From the NCBI RefSeq assembly GCF_001613365.1, contig NZ_BDCF01000007.1, positions 18,339-82,338 on the forward strand: a stretch of 64,000 nt of DNA, in the 5' to 3' direction. Below the pieces are notes generated by a model. That model was given only the letters and a program-made list of their open reading frames with translations, was not told where the DNA came from and made no database searches. Shown here piece by piece: positions 17,569-27,111 of this stretch. The stretch comes from Nocardia xishanensis NBRC 101358. GTDB lineage: Bacteria; Actinomycetota; Actinomycetes; Mycobacteriales; Mycobacteriaceae. The stretch's first letter is position 1, and each line of letters opens with the position of its first letter. A program made the translations under genes and the position numbers.

Positions 17569-20012
17569 CGCGTCGCCCCCGGAATATTGGACGGGTCGAG
17601 CGCCGCGGCCTGCGCGATCCGCGCCCCGATATCGCGCAGGCGCTCGGCGAATTCGGCGCGGCGCGCGGTCGCTTCCGCGCGGTCCTTGGCCGAGGTGCCT
17701 GCCACCGGAGTGAGCAGCCCGTGGTTGGCGGCCAATTTCAACGCGCTGCCGAACAGTTCGGTGGACACCGATTCCGGGCTGTGCAGCCGCTGCTGGAGCA
17801 GCATCTGCTTACCCACCGACACGCATTCGTCGAGGAATTCCTTACGGTCGATGGTGACGCCGGGGTCCCGCGCGGCCAGCCGCTCGGCGACGACCAGTTG
17901 CGCGTCGAAGAACGAGCGAAGCACCCGGTGGGCCATCACGAATCCGGACGCGGTCAGCTTCGCCAGAATGTCGGTGCCGAGCGTGTCCCTGCGGCTGCGT
18001 GAGTTCCAATCCGGGTCGATGAGCAGCACTTCGGCGGTGATCTGGGCGGTGAATTCCGCGCGGTCGGGGAAGAAGAACTCGAACTTCAGCAGATCGCGCA
18101 GCCGGAAGGCCTCGTCCCAGCCGGTGCTGAGCTGGTCGGGCGCACCCGAATCCACCGCGGCCAGGATGGACAGCTCCAGGATCGCCCGGTTCACGAACCA
18201 GTGCACGGCGCTGTTGCGGTAGAAGGCCGCCTCCAGGTGCGCGCCGCTCTCGATCGAATACACCGGCTCCAGGCCGCCGCGATAGACGGTGACCACCTTG
18301 GCGAGCGAAAGCTGTTCCAGCACGACGGCCAAGCTCTGCTCATCGCGCAACGCGTCGAGTTCGCCGCTCGGCAGCCCGCGCTTCTCGATATAGCCGAGCA
18401 CCGGCGCGAGCAGGGCACGCACCTCGCCGAGGGTCAGCGCGCGCTCGTCGACGCCGAGCAGGGCCAGCGTGGCCAACGCGTTGACGGTGATCGGGGTGAC
18501 CCTGTTGATCCCGACGGCGATCTCGAAGGCGAGGCGTTGCACGGCCTTTCGCTCCCGCTCGACGGTCTCCGGATCGGTATCGACGATCGGCTCGGCGGCG
18601 CTGTCGGTGTGGTGCAGGGGAATCGAGACGCGCGGCGGGGTGAGCGGGTCGCCGTGCGCGGCCAGCCGGTCGCGCGCCGAGAGCGGCGCGCCGAAGCGCA
18701 CGTAGACGTGGCCCGCCGAGTGCTGCTGGCTCCGGATGTAGCGGGCCATCCAGGTCAGCCCCTCGGGCTTCTTGGTGCCGCCCGACTGTTCGGTGGCGAT
18801 GGCGCCGAGCTCGTTGAGTCGCTCGTAGGTGATCGAGACCGGCACCAGCATCACGTCGTCGACGCGGTCGGCGCGCACCGCCGCGGCGAGGTAGTTGAGC
18901 AGGCCGTAGCGCGGCGGGCGCAGCTTGCCGGTGCGGGTGCGGCCGCCCTCGAAGTACCACTCCAGGTTGAAGCGCTTGGCAACCAGGTAGGCGAAGTACT
19001 CGCCGACGACGGCCTTGTAGATCTCGTCGTCGCCGAAGCTGCGCCGGATGAACACGGTGCCGGTGCGCCGCGCGATCGGACCGAGCGGCCAGAAACGCAG
19101 GTTGGCGCCGCCGATCACATGAGTGGGCGGAAAGTCATTGCGGGCCAGCACGTCGCCGAGGACGAACGCGTCCACGTAGGAGCGGTGCGAGGGCAGGAAG
19201 ACCAGCGGATAGCGGCGATTGAGCGCGCGCAGCGCGGCCAGCCCGGACTCGTCGGTGTCGACCTTCCACGTCGAGGCGTGCACCGGGCGCATGGCCTGGG
19301 TGAACAGATCCGAGAGCAGCCTGCTCTGCGCGGCGACCAGTTCGTTGAGCGCCTTCTCCGCCCGGCGGTACACCTCCTGCGGATCGGCGCCGATCTGGTC
19401 GGCGATCAGCTCTAGCTTGCGCAGGAAGTCGGGGGAGTCCAGGATCTCCTCGGCCACCAGCCTCGGCACCTTGTAGCGGTCGCCGATGATGGAGCGCTCC
19501 GCGCGCTCGAGTGCGACGACCGCGGCGCGCAGAATGGCGCGGGCGAACGGTTCGGTCGTTCCGGCCGCGTGCAGTGCCGCGGCCTCGGGGTTGTTGGCGC
19601 GCAGCTCGCTCAGCAGCGCGGGCTGCCCGGTCAGAATGACGTAGCGGTCCGGCGATTCACGCACCAGCTTGCGCTGGGCGAGGCGGTGCGGTTTGCGGGG
19701 ATTGGTGAGCATCGCCAGATCGGCGAAGGTCATCCGGCGCACGCCGTCGCGCTCCGGCGGCAGCCACAGCACCCGGATCGGCACCACCAGCGGATCGTCG
19801 CGCCGCCCGACCAGCCTGCCCGCGATCGCTCCCGCGTCCATGTCCAGCTGGGTGATCGGCGCGTCGGTGCCGATCTCCTTGGCGATGCCGCCGTCGCCGA
19901 GCCAGGCGCCGACCAGTTTGCGCTCGACCCCGGAGGTGGCTTCCACCAGTGCCACCACCGAGCGGGGCGCGGTAGCTGACTTCGTCGGCGAGCCGCCGCG
20001 GTGCTCGATCAT
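17565..20012 (-). CDS. plsB: Glycerol-3-phosphate 1-O-acyltransferase PlsB
   Basis: This protein of 815 residues makes lysophosphatidic acid from glycerol-3-phosphate and acyl-CoA, the first step of phospholipid synthesis. Motif I is PSHRSYVDAF (HX4D), block II GTVFIRRSF, block III FEGGRTRTGK and block IV MLVPVSITYE. Length and layout match PlsB2 (Rv2482c). It is transcribed just before and coupled to HAD-plsC, so two successive acylation steps are made from one mRNA. The start sits 17 bp after GAAGGGA-like sequence. Confidence 0.95.
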   Translation of the reverse strand: MIEHRGGSPTKSATAPRSVVALVEATSGVERKLVGAWLGDGGIAKEIGTDAPITQLDMDAGAIAGRLVGRRDDPLVVPIRVLWLPPERDGVRRMTFADLAMLTNPRKPHRLAQRKLVRESPDRYVILTGQPALLSELRANNPEAAALHAAGTTEPFARAILRAAVVALERAERSIIGDRYKVPRLVAEEILDSPDFLRKLELIADQIGADPQEVYRRAEKALNELVAAQSRLLSDLFTQAMRPVHASTWKVDTDESGLAALRALNRRYPLVFLPSHRSYVDAFVLGDVLARNDFPPTHVIGGANLRFWPLGPIARRTGTVFIRRSFGDDEIYKAVVGEYFAYLVAKRFNLEWYFEGGRTRTGKLRPPRYGLLNYLAAAVRADRVDDVMLVPVSITYERLNELGAIATEQSGGTKKPEGLTWMARYIRSQQHSAGHVYVRFGAPLSARDRLAAHGDPLTPPRVSIPLHHTDSAAEPIVDTDPETVERERKAVQRLAFEIAVGINRVTPITVNALATLALLGVDERALTLGEVRALLAPVLGYIEKRGLPSGELDALRDEQSLAVVLEQLSLAKVVTVYRGGLEPVYSIESGAHLEAAFYRNSAVHWFVNRAILELSILAAVDSGAPDQLSTGWDEAFRLRDLLKFEFFFPDRAEFTAQITAEVLLIDPDWNSRSRRDTLGTDILAKLTASGFVMAHRVLRSFFDAQLVVAERLAARDPGVTIDRKEFLDECVSVGKQMLLQQRLHSPESVSTELFGSALKLAANHGLLTPVAGTSAKDRAEATARRAEFAERLRDIGARIAQAAALDPSNIPGATR

Positions 20013-20222
20013 CGATGTTCTTCCCTCCGCAGGTGACGCTTACTTCATTCAAGCCTTTCGCGTCGCCGCGCGCAGGCACTCCGCGCGGCGAGTTCGATTG
20101 GGTTTGTCGAAGAGGGGCGCCGGCCGATGCGGCCGAACGGGCGCCGAGGTGGGACAACCGATGTCGCCCTTGGGGTTTGCCGGGGCGAGCGCTGGGTGGT
20201 CGCGGGCACACCTGCGCGCCAG

Positions 20223-20241
20223 CGAGGTAATGCTAACCTTA
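20223..20241. promoter_or_regulatory. IdeR-type iron box 1 upstream of salicylate synthase
   Basis: The 19-mer beginning CGAGGTAATGC and ending TAACCTTA matches 14 of 19 positions of the IdeR consensus TTAGGTTAGGCTAACCTAA. It lies 39 bp before the gene start and next to box 2. Confidence 0.65.
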
Positions 20242-20251
20242 CCTCTCGAAG

Positions 20252-20270
20252 TTAGGTCAGGGTAACCTTT
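20252..20270. promoter_or_regulatory. IdeR-type iron box 2 upstream of salicylate synthase
   Basis: TTAGGTCAGGGTAACCTTT matches 15 of 19 positions of the IdeR consensus and ends immediately before the ribosome-binding site GGAGG. Binding here would block transcription or initiation when iron is plentiful. Confidence 0.8.
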
Positions 20271-20279
20271 GGAGGATCG

Positions 20280-21593
20280 TTGTCGACCACGGACGAGCGC
20301 TTGCGCGTCGAGTATGTGACCGATCCGGCGGCAGCGATGTCCCGGCTCGCGGCGGCGGATCGGTTCGGCGAGTACGTGATGTACGAGCGTCCGGGCGAGT
20401 GGGTGTTCGCGGCAGACCCGATCGGCAGCATCGAACTCGACGCTCGCGAATTGCGCGTCACCTGGGCGGGAAAGACCACCACCAGCGGCTGGGAGGGTTC
20501 GCCCGCGCGGGCATTGGACGAGGCGCTCGGCCTGCTGCCGCTGGACGGCCGCCGGGCATACGGCTGGATCGGATTCGAGTTCTGCGCGTGGGCGCTGGAC
20601 GCGACGGCGCACCTCGACGAGCGAACCTCCCTGGCGCACCTGATGATTCCGCGCATCGAGGTCCGGGTGGACGAGTCCGGCGTGCGGGTCTCCGGCGCGA
20701 CGCCCACCGAGACCGGCGACATCCACGACCTGATCGCCGACGCGCAGGGCAGCGAACTGCCGCGGCCGCACCCCACCGACATCAGGGTCGACCCGACCGG
20801 CTACCGCGACCGGGTAGCCGAGGCGGTCGGCGAAATCCGTTCGGGCCGTTATCAGAAGGTCATCCTGTCCAGGAAGGTCGACCTGCCGTTCCCAGTCGAC
20901 GTGCCCGCCACCTACCGGCTCGGCCGCGCGAACAACACTCCCGCCCGCTCCTTCCTGCTGCGGCTCGGCGGTCTGGAGGCCGCGGGCTTCAGCCCGGAGC
21001 TGGTCGCCTCCGTCGACGACGATCGGGTGGTCACCACCGAGCCGCTCGCGGGCACCCGCGCCTTCGGCCACGGCGAGGAGGTCGACATGGCGGCCCGCGC
21101 CGACCTGGTCAGCGATCCGAAAGAGATCGTGGAGCACGCCATCTCGGTGCAGACCTCGTTCGCCGAGATCAGCGCTGTCGCCGATCCGGGCACCCCGGCG
21201 GTCTCCGATTTCATGGCGGTGCGCGAGCGCGGCAGCGTGCAGCACCTTGCCTCCACTGTGCGCGGCAGGCTGGCGGCCGACCGGTCCAGCTGGGACGCGC
21301 TCGAGGTGCTCTTCCCGTCCGTCACCGCGTCCGGCATTCCCAAGCGCGAAGGCGTCGACTCGGTGTTCCGTCTCGACGGCGCGCCGCGCGGCCTGTATTC
21401 CGGTGCGGTGGTGACCATCTCGCCGACCGGTGCGATGGAGGCCACCCTGGTGCTGCGCGCGGTCTACCAGACCACCGAAGGCGCCTGGCTGCGCGCGGGC
21501 GCGGGCATCGTCGGACAGTCCCGTCCCGAGCGGGAGTTCGAGGAGACCTGCGAAAAGCTCGGCAGCGTCGCCCCGTACGTGGTCAAGGCATAG
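20280..21593 (+). CDS. mbtI: Salicylate synthase (MbtI-type)
   Basis: This is a 437-residue chorismate-utilising enzyme converting chorismate to salicylate through isochorismate, the first step of mycobactin/nocobactin siderophores. The C-terminal chorismate-binding domain includes GRYQKVILSRKV, ELVASV, TTEPLAGTRAFG, the metal-site run SVQHLASTVRG, and PREFEETCEKLGSV-like C-terminal sequence. The TTG start at 20280 lies 4 bp after GGAGG. Two iron boxes are directly upstream. The homologue in the nocobactin pathway of N. farcinica is called NbtS, from memory. Confidence 0.9.
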   Translation: MSTTDERLRVEYVTDPAAAMSRLAAADRFGEYVMYERPGEWVFAADPIGSIELDARELRVTWAGKTTTSGWEGSPARALDEALGLLPLDGRRAYGWIGFEFCAWALDATAHLDERTSLAHLMIPRIEVRVDESGVRVSGATPTETGDIHDLIADAQGSELPRPHPTDIRVDPTGYRDRVAEAVGEIRSGRYQKVILSRKVDLPFPVDVPATYRLGRANNTPARSFLLRLGGLEAAGFSPELVASVDDDRVVTTEPLAGTRAFGHGEEVDMAARADLVSDPKEIVEHAISVQTSFAEISAVADPGTPAVSDFMAVRERGSVQHLASTVRGRLAADRSSWDALEVLFPSVTASGIPKREGVDSVFRLDGAPRGLYSGAVVTISPTGAMEATLVLRAVYQTTEGAWLRAGAGIVGQSRPEREFEETCEKLGSVAPYVVKA

Positions 21594-21613
21594 GCCGGAG
21601 CCGAACGGCGCGC

Positions 21614-21641
21614 GGGCCGCCCACCGGTCGGTGGGCGGCCC
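21614..21641. terminator. Hairpin between salicylate synthase and salicyl-AMP ligase genes
   Basis: A perfect 12-bp stem (21614-21625 with 21630-21641) closed by GGTC lies between convergent genes. No T-run follows, so termination may be weak or factor-assisted. Confidence 0.65.
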
Positions 21642-21692
21642 TTCGGCGTATGCGGCGGTGCTGGAAGGAGTTACGACCGGCATGCCGCAGCG

Positions 21693-23300
21693 TCACTGGG
21701 CGCGCAGCGCCTTCTTGTCGATCTTGCCGACCGCGGTGATCGGCAGCGTGTCGGCCTGCCGGAGCACGTCGGGCAGCTTGTAGGTGGCCAGGCCGCGGCC
21801 GGTGAGGAAGGTCTTGATCTCGGCCAGCGTCGGCATCGCGCCGTCCACGACCAGTACCGCGCAGACCTTTTCGCCGAGCGCCGCGTCCGGCAGCCCGACG
21901 GCGGCGGCGTGCCGGACGGCGGGATGGGCGAGCAGGTGCTCCTCGAGCTCGTCGCACGATATGTTCTCGCCGCCGCGGTTGATCACGTCCTTGATCCGGC
22001 CGGAGACCACCAGGTGCCCGGAGGGCAGACGGCGGACCAGGTCGCCGCTGCGGTAGTAGCCGTCCGGGGTGAAGGCGCGGGCATTGTGCTCGGGCGCGCG
22101 GTAGTAGCCGCGAATCGTATAGGGGCCCTTGGTGAGCAGCTCGCCCTCCTCGCCCGGCGCGACGTCATTGCCCTCGCCGTCCACCACGCGCACCTCGTCG
22201 GCGGGAGAGAGCGGCCTGCCCTGCGTGGTGTGCAGCAGCTCGGCCGGATCGTCGAGCCTGGTGTAGTTGAGCAGACCCTCCGCCATGCCGAAGACCTGCT
22301 GGAGCGTGGCGCCGAGGGCGGGAGTGACTTCGACGGCGTTCACCTCGGCCAGGCGCGCGCCGCCCACCTGGAGCAGGCGCAGCGAGGCGAGGTCCGCGTC
22401 CTCCCATTCGGTTGCCGCGCACCACAACTGGGCCAGCGGCGGCACGACGGCGGTGACGGTGACCCGGTGCTTCTCGATCGCGGCGAAGGCGTTCTCGGGG
22501 CTGGGATCGGTGACGAAAGCGACCGCGCCGCCGACGCTCACGGTGCCGAGGATGCCGGGGCAAGCGAGCGGGAAGTTGTGCGCGGCGGGCAGCGTCGCGA
22601 GATAGACGTCGTCGGCCGTGAGCTCGCAAACCGCGGCGCTGGCGGTGGCGTTGTAGGCGTAGTCGTCGTGCGTGCGCGCGATCAGCTTGGGCAAGCCGGT
22701 GGTGCCGCCCGAGACCAGCATGAGCGCGATATCGCTCGGGTCGATGTCCGGCAGTGTGTCACCGTCGCGCGCAACGGCATTCAGGTCCAGGTGCTCGCCG
22801 GGGTCGCCGAGGACCAGGACGTGGCGCAGGCTGGGGACCGACTCGCGAACCGTTGCCGCCAGCTCCCGATAGTCGAAATCGCCCTGCCGGTCGACGATCA
22901 CGTAGGCCACTGCTTCGGAAAGCGCCGCCAGGTGCTCTATTTCGGCCCTGCGGTGCGCGGGCAGCGTCAGCACCGGGATGATGCCTGCACGCAGCAGGCC
23001 GAACAGCACCGTGAGGAATTCGGGCACGTTGGGCAGCTGCACGACCACTCGATCGCCCGGCGCGATGCCGAGTGCGAGCAGGCCGTGCGCCATCCGGTCG
23101 GCGTCGGCGTCCACCTGCGCGTAGCTGCGGGCCGCGTCGCCGGTGAGCAGGGCGGTGCGCTCCGGCGCCCGGCGCGCGGTCTCGCGCAGCAGATCGCCGA
23201 GTGTGCGGCCGGTCCAGTAGCCTGCGGCCCGGTAGTTCTCGGCCGCGTCGGCGGGGAAGGGGACGTAGCCCTCGCGGTGGGTGCTGGATGTGGTGGTCAC
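21693..23300 (-). CDS. mbtA: Salicyl-AMP ligase (MbtA/DhbE-type aryl acid activating enzyme)
   Basis: This is a stand-alone adenylation enzyme of about 535 residues that activates salicylate and loads it on the aryl carrier domain of the NRPS. It has the P-loop SGGTTGLPKL, the aryl-acid marker Asn in LPAAHNFPLACPG (Asp in amino-acid enzymes), VFGMAEG, YRSGDLVRR, GRIKDVINRGGENIS and the catalytic Lys in AVGKIDKK. The GTG at 23300 has GAGG 6 bp upstream; a GTG at 23312 is also in frame. It is divergent from the NRPS gene across a shared iron box. Confidence 0.9.
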   Translation of the reverse strand: MTTTSSTHREGYVPFPADAAENYRAAGYWTGRTLGDLLRETARRAPERTALLTGDAARSYAQVDADADRMAHGLLALGIAPGDRVVVQLPNVPEFLTVLFGLLRAGIIPVLTLPAHRRAEIEHLAALSEAVAYVIVDRQGDFDYRELAATVRESVPSLRHVLVLGDPGEHLDLNAVARDGDTLPDIDPSDIALMLVSGGTTGLPKLIARTHDDYAYNATASAAVCELTADDVYLATLPAAHNFPLACPGILGTVSVGGAVAFVTDPSPENAFAAIEKHRVTVTAVVPPLAQLWCAATEWEDADLASLRLLQVGGARLAEVNAVEVTPALGATLQQVFGMAEGLLNYTRLDDPAELLHTTQGRPLSPADEVRVVDGEGNDVAPGEEGELLTKGPYTIRGYYRAPEHNARAFTPDGYYRSGDLVRRLPSGHLVVSGRIKDVINRGGENISCDELEEHLLAHPAVRHAAAVGLPDAALGEKVCAVLVVDGAMPTLAEIKTFLTGRGLATYKLPDVLRQADTLPITAVGKIDKKALRAQ

Positions 23301-23360
23301 GCTCTGCCTCACAAGGTCCGGGCGGGTGGGTAGTCGGAACGAGTATTAGGGTCTCTTTAG

Positions 23361-23379
23361 GTAGGTTAGGCAACCCTAT
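23361..23379. promoter_or_regulatory. IdeR-type iron box 3 in the mbtA/NRPS divergent promoter
   Basis: GTAGGTTAGGCAACCCTAT matches 15 of 19 positions of the IdeR consensus. It lies 60-75 bp from both divergent start codons and so could control both directions. Confidence 0.75.
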
Positions 23380-23453
23380 CTCAGTGCGATACGCTAGCGC
23401 CGAGCAGTCTCGATCCGCCGGATACGGCGGCGACCAAGGAGTGACAGCGGCAG

Positions 23454-26400
23454 ATGGAGCCAGCACAGCGACCGGGGGACGGGGCGGGAAGCGTCAACGC
23501 GGTGATCGGCCGGAACGAGATCCGCGCCGCGATCGCCGGGCAACTCGGCATCGATATCGACGCGATCGCCGACGAGGACGATCTGATCCAGCTGGGCTTG
23601 GATTCCATCCGGACCATGAAGCTGGCGGGCGGTTGGCGCAAGCGCGGCGCCGACGTCAACTTCGCGCAACTGGCCGCCACCCCGACCGTCGCGGAATGGT
23701 CCCGGCTGCTCGGCGGCGATGCCGCGACCACCGAGACCTCGACCGCCGAGACCGCGTCCGCTGACACCGCGTCCGCTGACACCGCGTCCGCTGACACCGC
23801 GTCCGCTGACACCGCGTCCGCCGACACCGCGTCCGCCGACATCGCCCCGGCCGACGAATCCGAGCCCTTCCCGCTGGCCGCCATGCAGCACGCGTACTGG
23901 ATCGGCCGTTCCGACGAGCAGGATCTAGGCGGCGTCGCGGCGCATCTGTACGTCGAATTCGAGGGCCCCGCTATCGATTCCGAGCGGCTGGAGCGCGCCG
24001 TCGCCGCGCTGGTTGCCGCGCATCCGATGCTGCGCACCCGGGTGCTGCCCGACGGTACGCAGCAGACCATGCCTGCACCGGGCCACCCGGTGTTCTCCAT
24101 GGTCGACTTGCGCGCGGAATCCGCCGAGGCCGCGGCCGCCGAGCTGGAACGCCTTCGCGACGTCAAGACCCATCAGCGGCTCGCCATCGAGGACGGCCAG
24201 GTTCTCGACATCACCCTCAGCCTGCTCGCCGACGGCCGCAGCCGCCTGCACCTGGACGTCGACATGCTGGCGGGCGATGCCATGAGCTACCGCGTGCTGG
24301 TCTCCGACCTGGCCGAGCTCTACCACGGCGGTACCCTGCCCGCCGAGACCTACAGCTACCGCCGCTACCGCACCGAACGCCGGATCGACGAGGCGGCGCG
24401 GGAGCGCGACAAGCGGTGGTGGCAGGAACGCCTCCCCGAACTCCCCGGTTCGCCCGAGCTGCCGACCATTCCGGTCAGCGAGCGGGCCGATCCGCACCGG
24501 ACCGTCCGCTACAACCACTGGCTGGAGCCCGAGGCCAAGCAGCGGCTGCTGGACGCCGCGCACGCGCGTGGCATCACCCCGGCGATGGCGCTGGCGGCGG
24601 TGTTCGCCGAGACCATCGGCGGGTGGTCGGCGCAGAGCCGATTCCTGCTGAACGTGCCGCTGTTCCACCGTGAGCCGGTGCACCCCGAGATCGACCGCGT
24701 GATCGGCGATTTCACCTCATCGATCATGCTGGAGGTGGACGTCAGCGAGGACATGACGGTCGCCGACCGGGCCAGGGCGCTCCAGCGGTCGATGCACGAA
24801 AGCGGTGCGCACACGGCCTATTCCGGCCTGGAGGTGCTGCGCGATCTCGGCCGTCACCGTGGCGAGCCGGTGCTCGCGCCGATCGTCTACACCAGCGCGC
24901 TCAACCTCGGCGAACTGTTCGCCGACGCGGTGACCGAGACCTTCGGTGAGCCGATCTGGATCATCTCGCAGGGTCCGCAGGTGCTGCTCGACGCGCAGGT
25001 CACCGAGGTGCGCGGCGGCCTGCTGCTGAACTGGGACGTGCGCGAATCCGCGTTCCCCGCGGGCGTGATCGACGCGATGTTCGCCAGCTACACGGACGCC
25101 ATCGCGCGGCTCGGCGCGGGCGAGGCCGGGTGGAACGCCGACGCGGCGGTACGGCTTCCGCTCGCGCAGGCCACGGTGCGGGCTCAGGTGAACGCGACCG
25201 ACGGCCCCGTGTCCGGCCGCGCCCTGCACGAGGGCTTCTTCCAGCACGCCGCGGCGACGCCGGACGCGCCCGCGGTGCTGTGGCGCACCGACGGCGTCGA
25301 CGGCGGGTGGAGCTACGGCGAACTGGCCGCGCAGGCGCTCGCTGTGGCGGGCGCGCTGCGGGATCAGGGTGTGCGACAAGGCGATGCGGTCGCCGTTCAG
25401 CTGCCCAAGGGCCCGGACCAGATCCTGGCGGTGCTCGGCGTGCTCGCCGCGGGCGCGACGTACGTGCCGATCGGCTTCGACCAGCCGGTGGGCAGGCGGG
25501 CCGAGATCCTGCGCACCGGCGAGGTGGTGGCCGCGCTGACCGTCGACGGGGCGGATATGGGTCGTCCCGAAATCGTCTGCGTGCCCGTCTCCGAGGCCAA
25601 GAGGCACCCGAATCCGCTTGCCGCACCTGTGATCCCGGATACCTCCGCGATCGCCTACGTGCTGTTCACGTCGGGATCGACCGGCGCGCCCAAGGGCGTC
25701 GACCTGCCGCACAGCGGCCCGATGAACACCATCGACGCCGTCAACGAATGGTTCGAGGTAGGACCGAACGACCGGGTGCTCGGGCTCTCGGCGCTCGAGT
25801 TCGACGCCTCTGTCTACGACATCTTCGGCATGTTCTCGGTGGGCGGCTCCGTCGTCGCGCTGAACCCGCGCCAGCGCGAGGAGGCGACCACCTGGGTGGA
25901 GCTGTTGCGGCACTTCGGGGTGACCATCCTCAACTGTGTGCCGAGCATGCTCGACATGATCCTGGAGATCGGCGGCGACGAACTGGGCGACTCGCTGCGC
26001 GCGGTGACGCTGGGCGGCGACTGGGTCGGCGCCGATCTCGCCCGCAGGCTCGCAGCGCAGGTGCCCGGGTGCCGCTTCTCCGGCCTGGGTGGTGCGACCG
26101 AGACGTCCATCCACAACACCATCTGCGAGGTGAGCGACCCGCCCGCCCACTGGACCACGGTGCCGTTCGGCGTCCCGCTGCGCAATGTGCGCTGCCGCGT
26201 GGTGAATTCGGCCGGTCACGACTGCCCGGACTGGGTGCCCGGCGAATTCTGGGTCGGCGGCGCGAACGTCGCCGCGGGCTACCGCAACGATCCCGAGCGC
26301 ACCGCCGAGCGATTCGTGACGCACGACGGCATCCGCTGGTACCGCACCGGCGACATGGCTCGCTACTGGCCCGACGGCACCATCGAATTTCTCGGCCGCG

Positions 26401-27044
26401 CCGACCACCAGGTGCAGATCCGTGGCTACCGTGTGGAACTCGGCGAGGTGGAAAGCGCGCTGCGCGCCGCGCCCGGGGTCCGGCACGCGGTGGCCGCCGT
26501 GGTGGGAGCGGGCGCGCCGAAACTGGTCGCCGCGGTCGCCGGATATCGGGGCAGCACCGTGGATCTGGTCGGCGCGATCTCGGATCTGTTGCCCGGCTAT
26601 ATGATTCCGACCCGCATCGAGCTGCTCGACGACATGCCGCTCACCGGCAACGGCAAACTCGACCGCCGCGCGGTGGTCGCGCTGCTCGAGCCATCGGCGC
26701 GGGACACCCCGGATCTCGCGCCGCGCACGCCGCTGGAAGAGGCGCTCGCGGCGATCGTCGCCGAGGTGCTCGGCGTGCCGCGGCTAGGTGTGCACGACGA
26801 CTTCTTCGGGCTCGGCGGCGACTCGGTGCTCGCGACCACCGCGATCGCCCGGGTCCGCGACTGGCTCGACGTGGATCACGCGCTGGTCGCGGACATTCTC
26901 GTCGGCCGTTCGGTGGCGGGTCTGGCCGGACGGCTGCTCGCGAAGGAGACCGAGGCGGGCACGCCGGACCGGCTCGACGAGGTCGCCCGGCTGTACCTGG
27001 AGGTCGCGGCGATGACGGACGAGGAGATCCTCGCCCAGGCCTGA
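23454..27044 (+). CDS. mbtB: Siderophore NRPS, domains ArCP-Cy-A-PCP (MbtB-like)
   Basis: This protein of 1196 residues is the first assembly-line enzyme: it accepts salicylate and cyclises it with an amino acid to an oxazoline. The aryl carrier domain has LGLDSIRT (Ser51). A TASAD-repeat linker follows (about 100-130), then a cyclisation domain (about 140-560) with DMLAGD in place of the condensation HHxxxDG, an A domain (about 580-1085; LFTSGSTGAPKG, FDASVYDIFG, GGATETSIH, YRTGDMARYW, NGKLDRR) and a PCP (LGGDSVL). The A-domain code read by eye, D-A-Y-N-T-G-L-I-H-K, shares N, G, H and K positions with threonine codes, which fits the methyl-oxazole of nocobactins. No thioesterase is present, whereas mycobacterial MbtB ends in one. 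Confidence 0.88.
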   Translation: MEPAQRPGDGAGSVNAVIGRNEIRAAIAGQLGIDIDAIADEDDLIQLGLDSIRTMKLAGGWRKRGADVNFAQLAATPTVAEWSRLLGGDAATTETSTAETASADTASADTASADTASADTASADTASADIAPADESEPFPLAAMQHAYWIGRSDEQDLGGVAAHLYVEFEGPAIDSERLERAVAALVAAHPMLRTRVLPDGTQQTMPAPGHPVFSMVDLRAESAEAAAAELERLRDVKTHQRLAIEDGQVLDITLSLLADGRSRLHLDVDMLAGDAMSYRVLVSDLAELYHGGTLPAETYSYRRYRTERRIDEAARERDKRWWQERLPELPGSPELPTIPVSERADPHRTVRYNHWLEPEAKQRLLDAAHARGITPAMALAAVFAETIGGWSAQSRFLLNVPLFHREPVHPEIDRVIGDFTSSIMLEVDVSEDMTVADRARALQRSMHESGAHTAYSGLEVLRDLGRHRGEPVLAPIVYTSALNLGELFADAVTETFGEPIWIISQGPQVLLDAQVTEVRGGLLLNWDVRESAFPAGVIDAMFASYTDAIARLGAGEAGWNADAAVRLPLAQATVRAQVNATDGPVSGRALHEGFFQHAAATPDAPAVLWRTDGVDGGWSYGELAAQALAVAGALRDQGVRQGDAVAVQLPKGPDQILAVLGVLAAGATYVPIGFDQPVGRRAEILRTGEVVAALTVDGADMGRPEIVCVPVSEAKRHPNPLAAPVIPDTSAIAYVLFTSGSTGAPKGVDLPHSGPMNTIDAVNEWFEVGPNDRVLGLSALEFDASVYDIFGMFSVGGSVVALNPRQREEATTWVELLRHFGVTILNCVPSMLDMILEIGGDELGDSLRAVTLGGDWVGADLARRLAAQVPGCRFSGLGGATETSIHNTICEVSDPPAHWTTVPFGVPLRNVRCRVVNSAGHDCPDWVPGEFWVGGANVAAGYRNDPERTAERFVTHDGIRWYRTGDMARYWPDGTIEFLGRADHQVQIRGYRVELGEVESALRAAPGVRHAVAAVVGAGAPKLVAAVAGYRGSTVDLVGAISDLLPGYMIPTRIELLDDMPLTGNGKLDRRAVVALLEPSARDTPDLAPRTPLEEALAAIVAEVLGVPRLGVHDDFFGLGGDSVLATTAIARVRDWLDVDHALVADILVGRSVAGLAGRLLAKETEAGTPDRLDEVARLYLEVAAMTDEEILAQA
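23751..23855 (+). repeat. 15-bp tandem repeat in the NRPS linker
   Basis: Six consecutive copies of ACCGCGTCCGC(T/C)GAC (23751-23840) and a degenerate seventh encode TASAD. The first four copies are identical, so the array is recent and probably variable in length between strains. It keeps the reading frame and lengthens the flexible linker between ArCP and Cy domains. Confidence 0.9.
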
Positions 27045-27052
27045 GCCGGATC

Positions 27053-27082
27053 CCGTCGCCCCGATTCCGATCGGGGCGACGG
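27053..27082 (+). terminator. Terminator after the NRPS gene
   Basis: A perfect 13-bp stem (27053-27065 with 27070-27082) with a TCCG loop starts 9 bp after the NRPS stop codon. Confidence 0.8.
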
Positions 27083-27111
27083 AAGCAGACCCCCGGACTA
27101 GACTCGGCCGC

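Noticed and set aside
18201..19415. 404-codon plus-strand frame inside plsB
   Set aside because: It is the antisense shadow of plsB, whose acyltransferase motifs are clear.
23751..23855. Short tandem repeats as a CRISPR-like array
   Set aside because: The units are 15 bp, contiguous, in frame with the NRPS and have no spacers.
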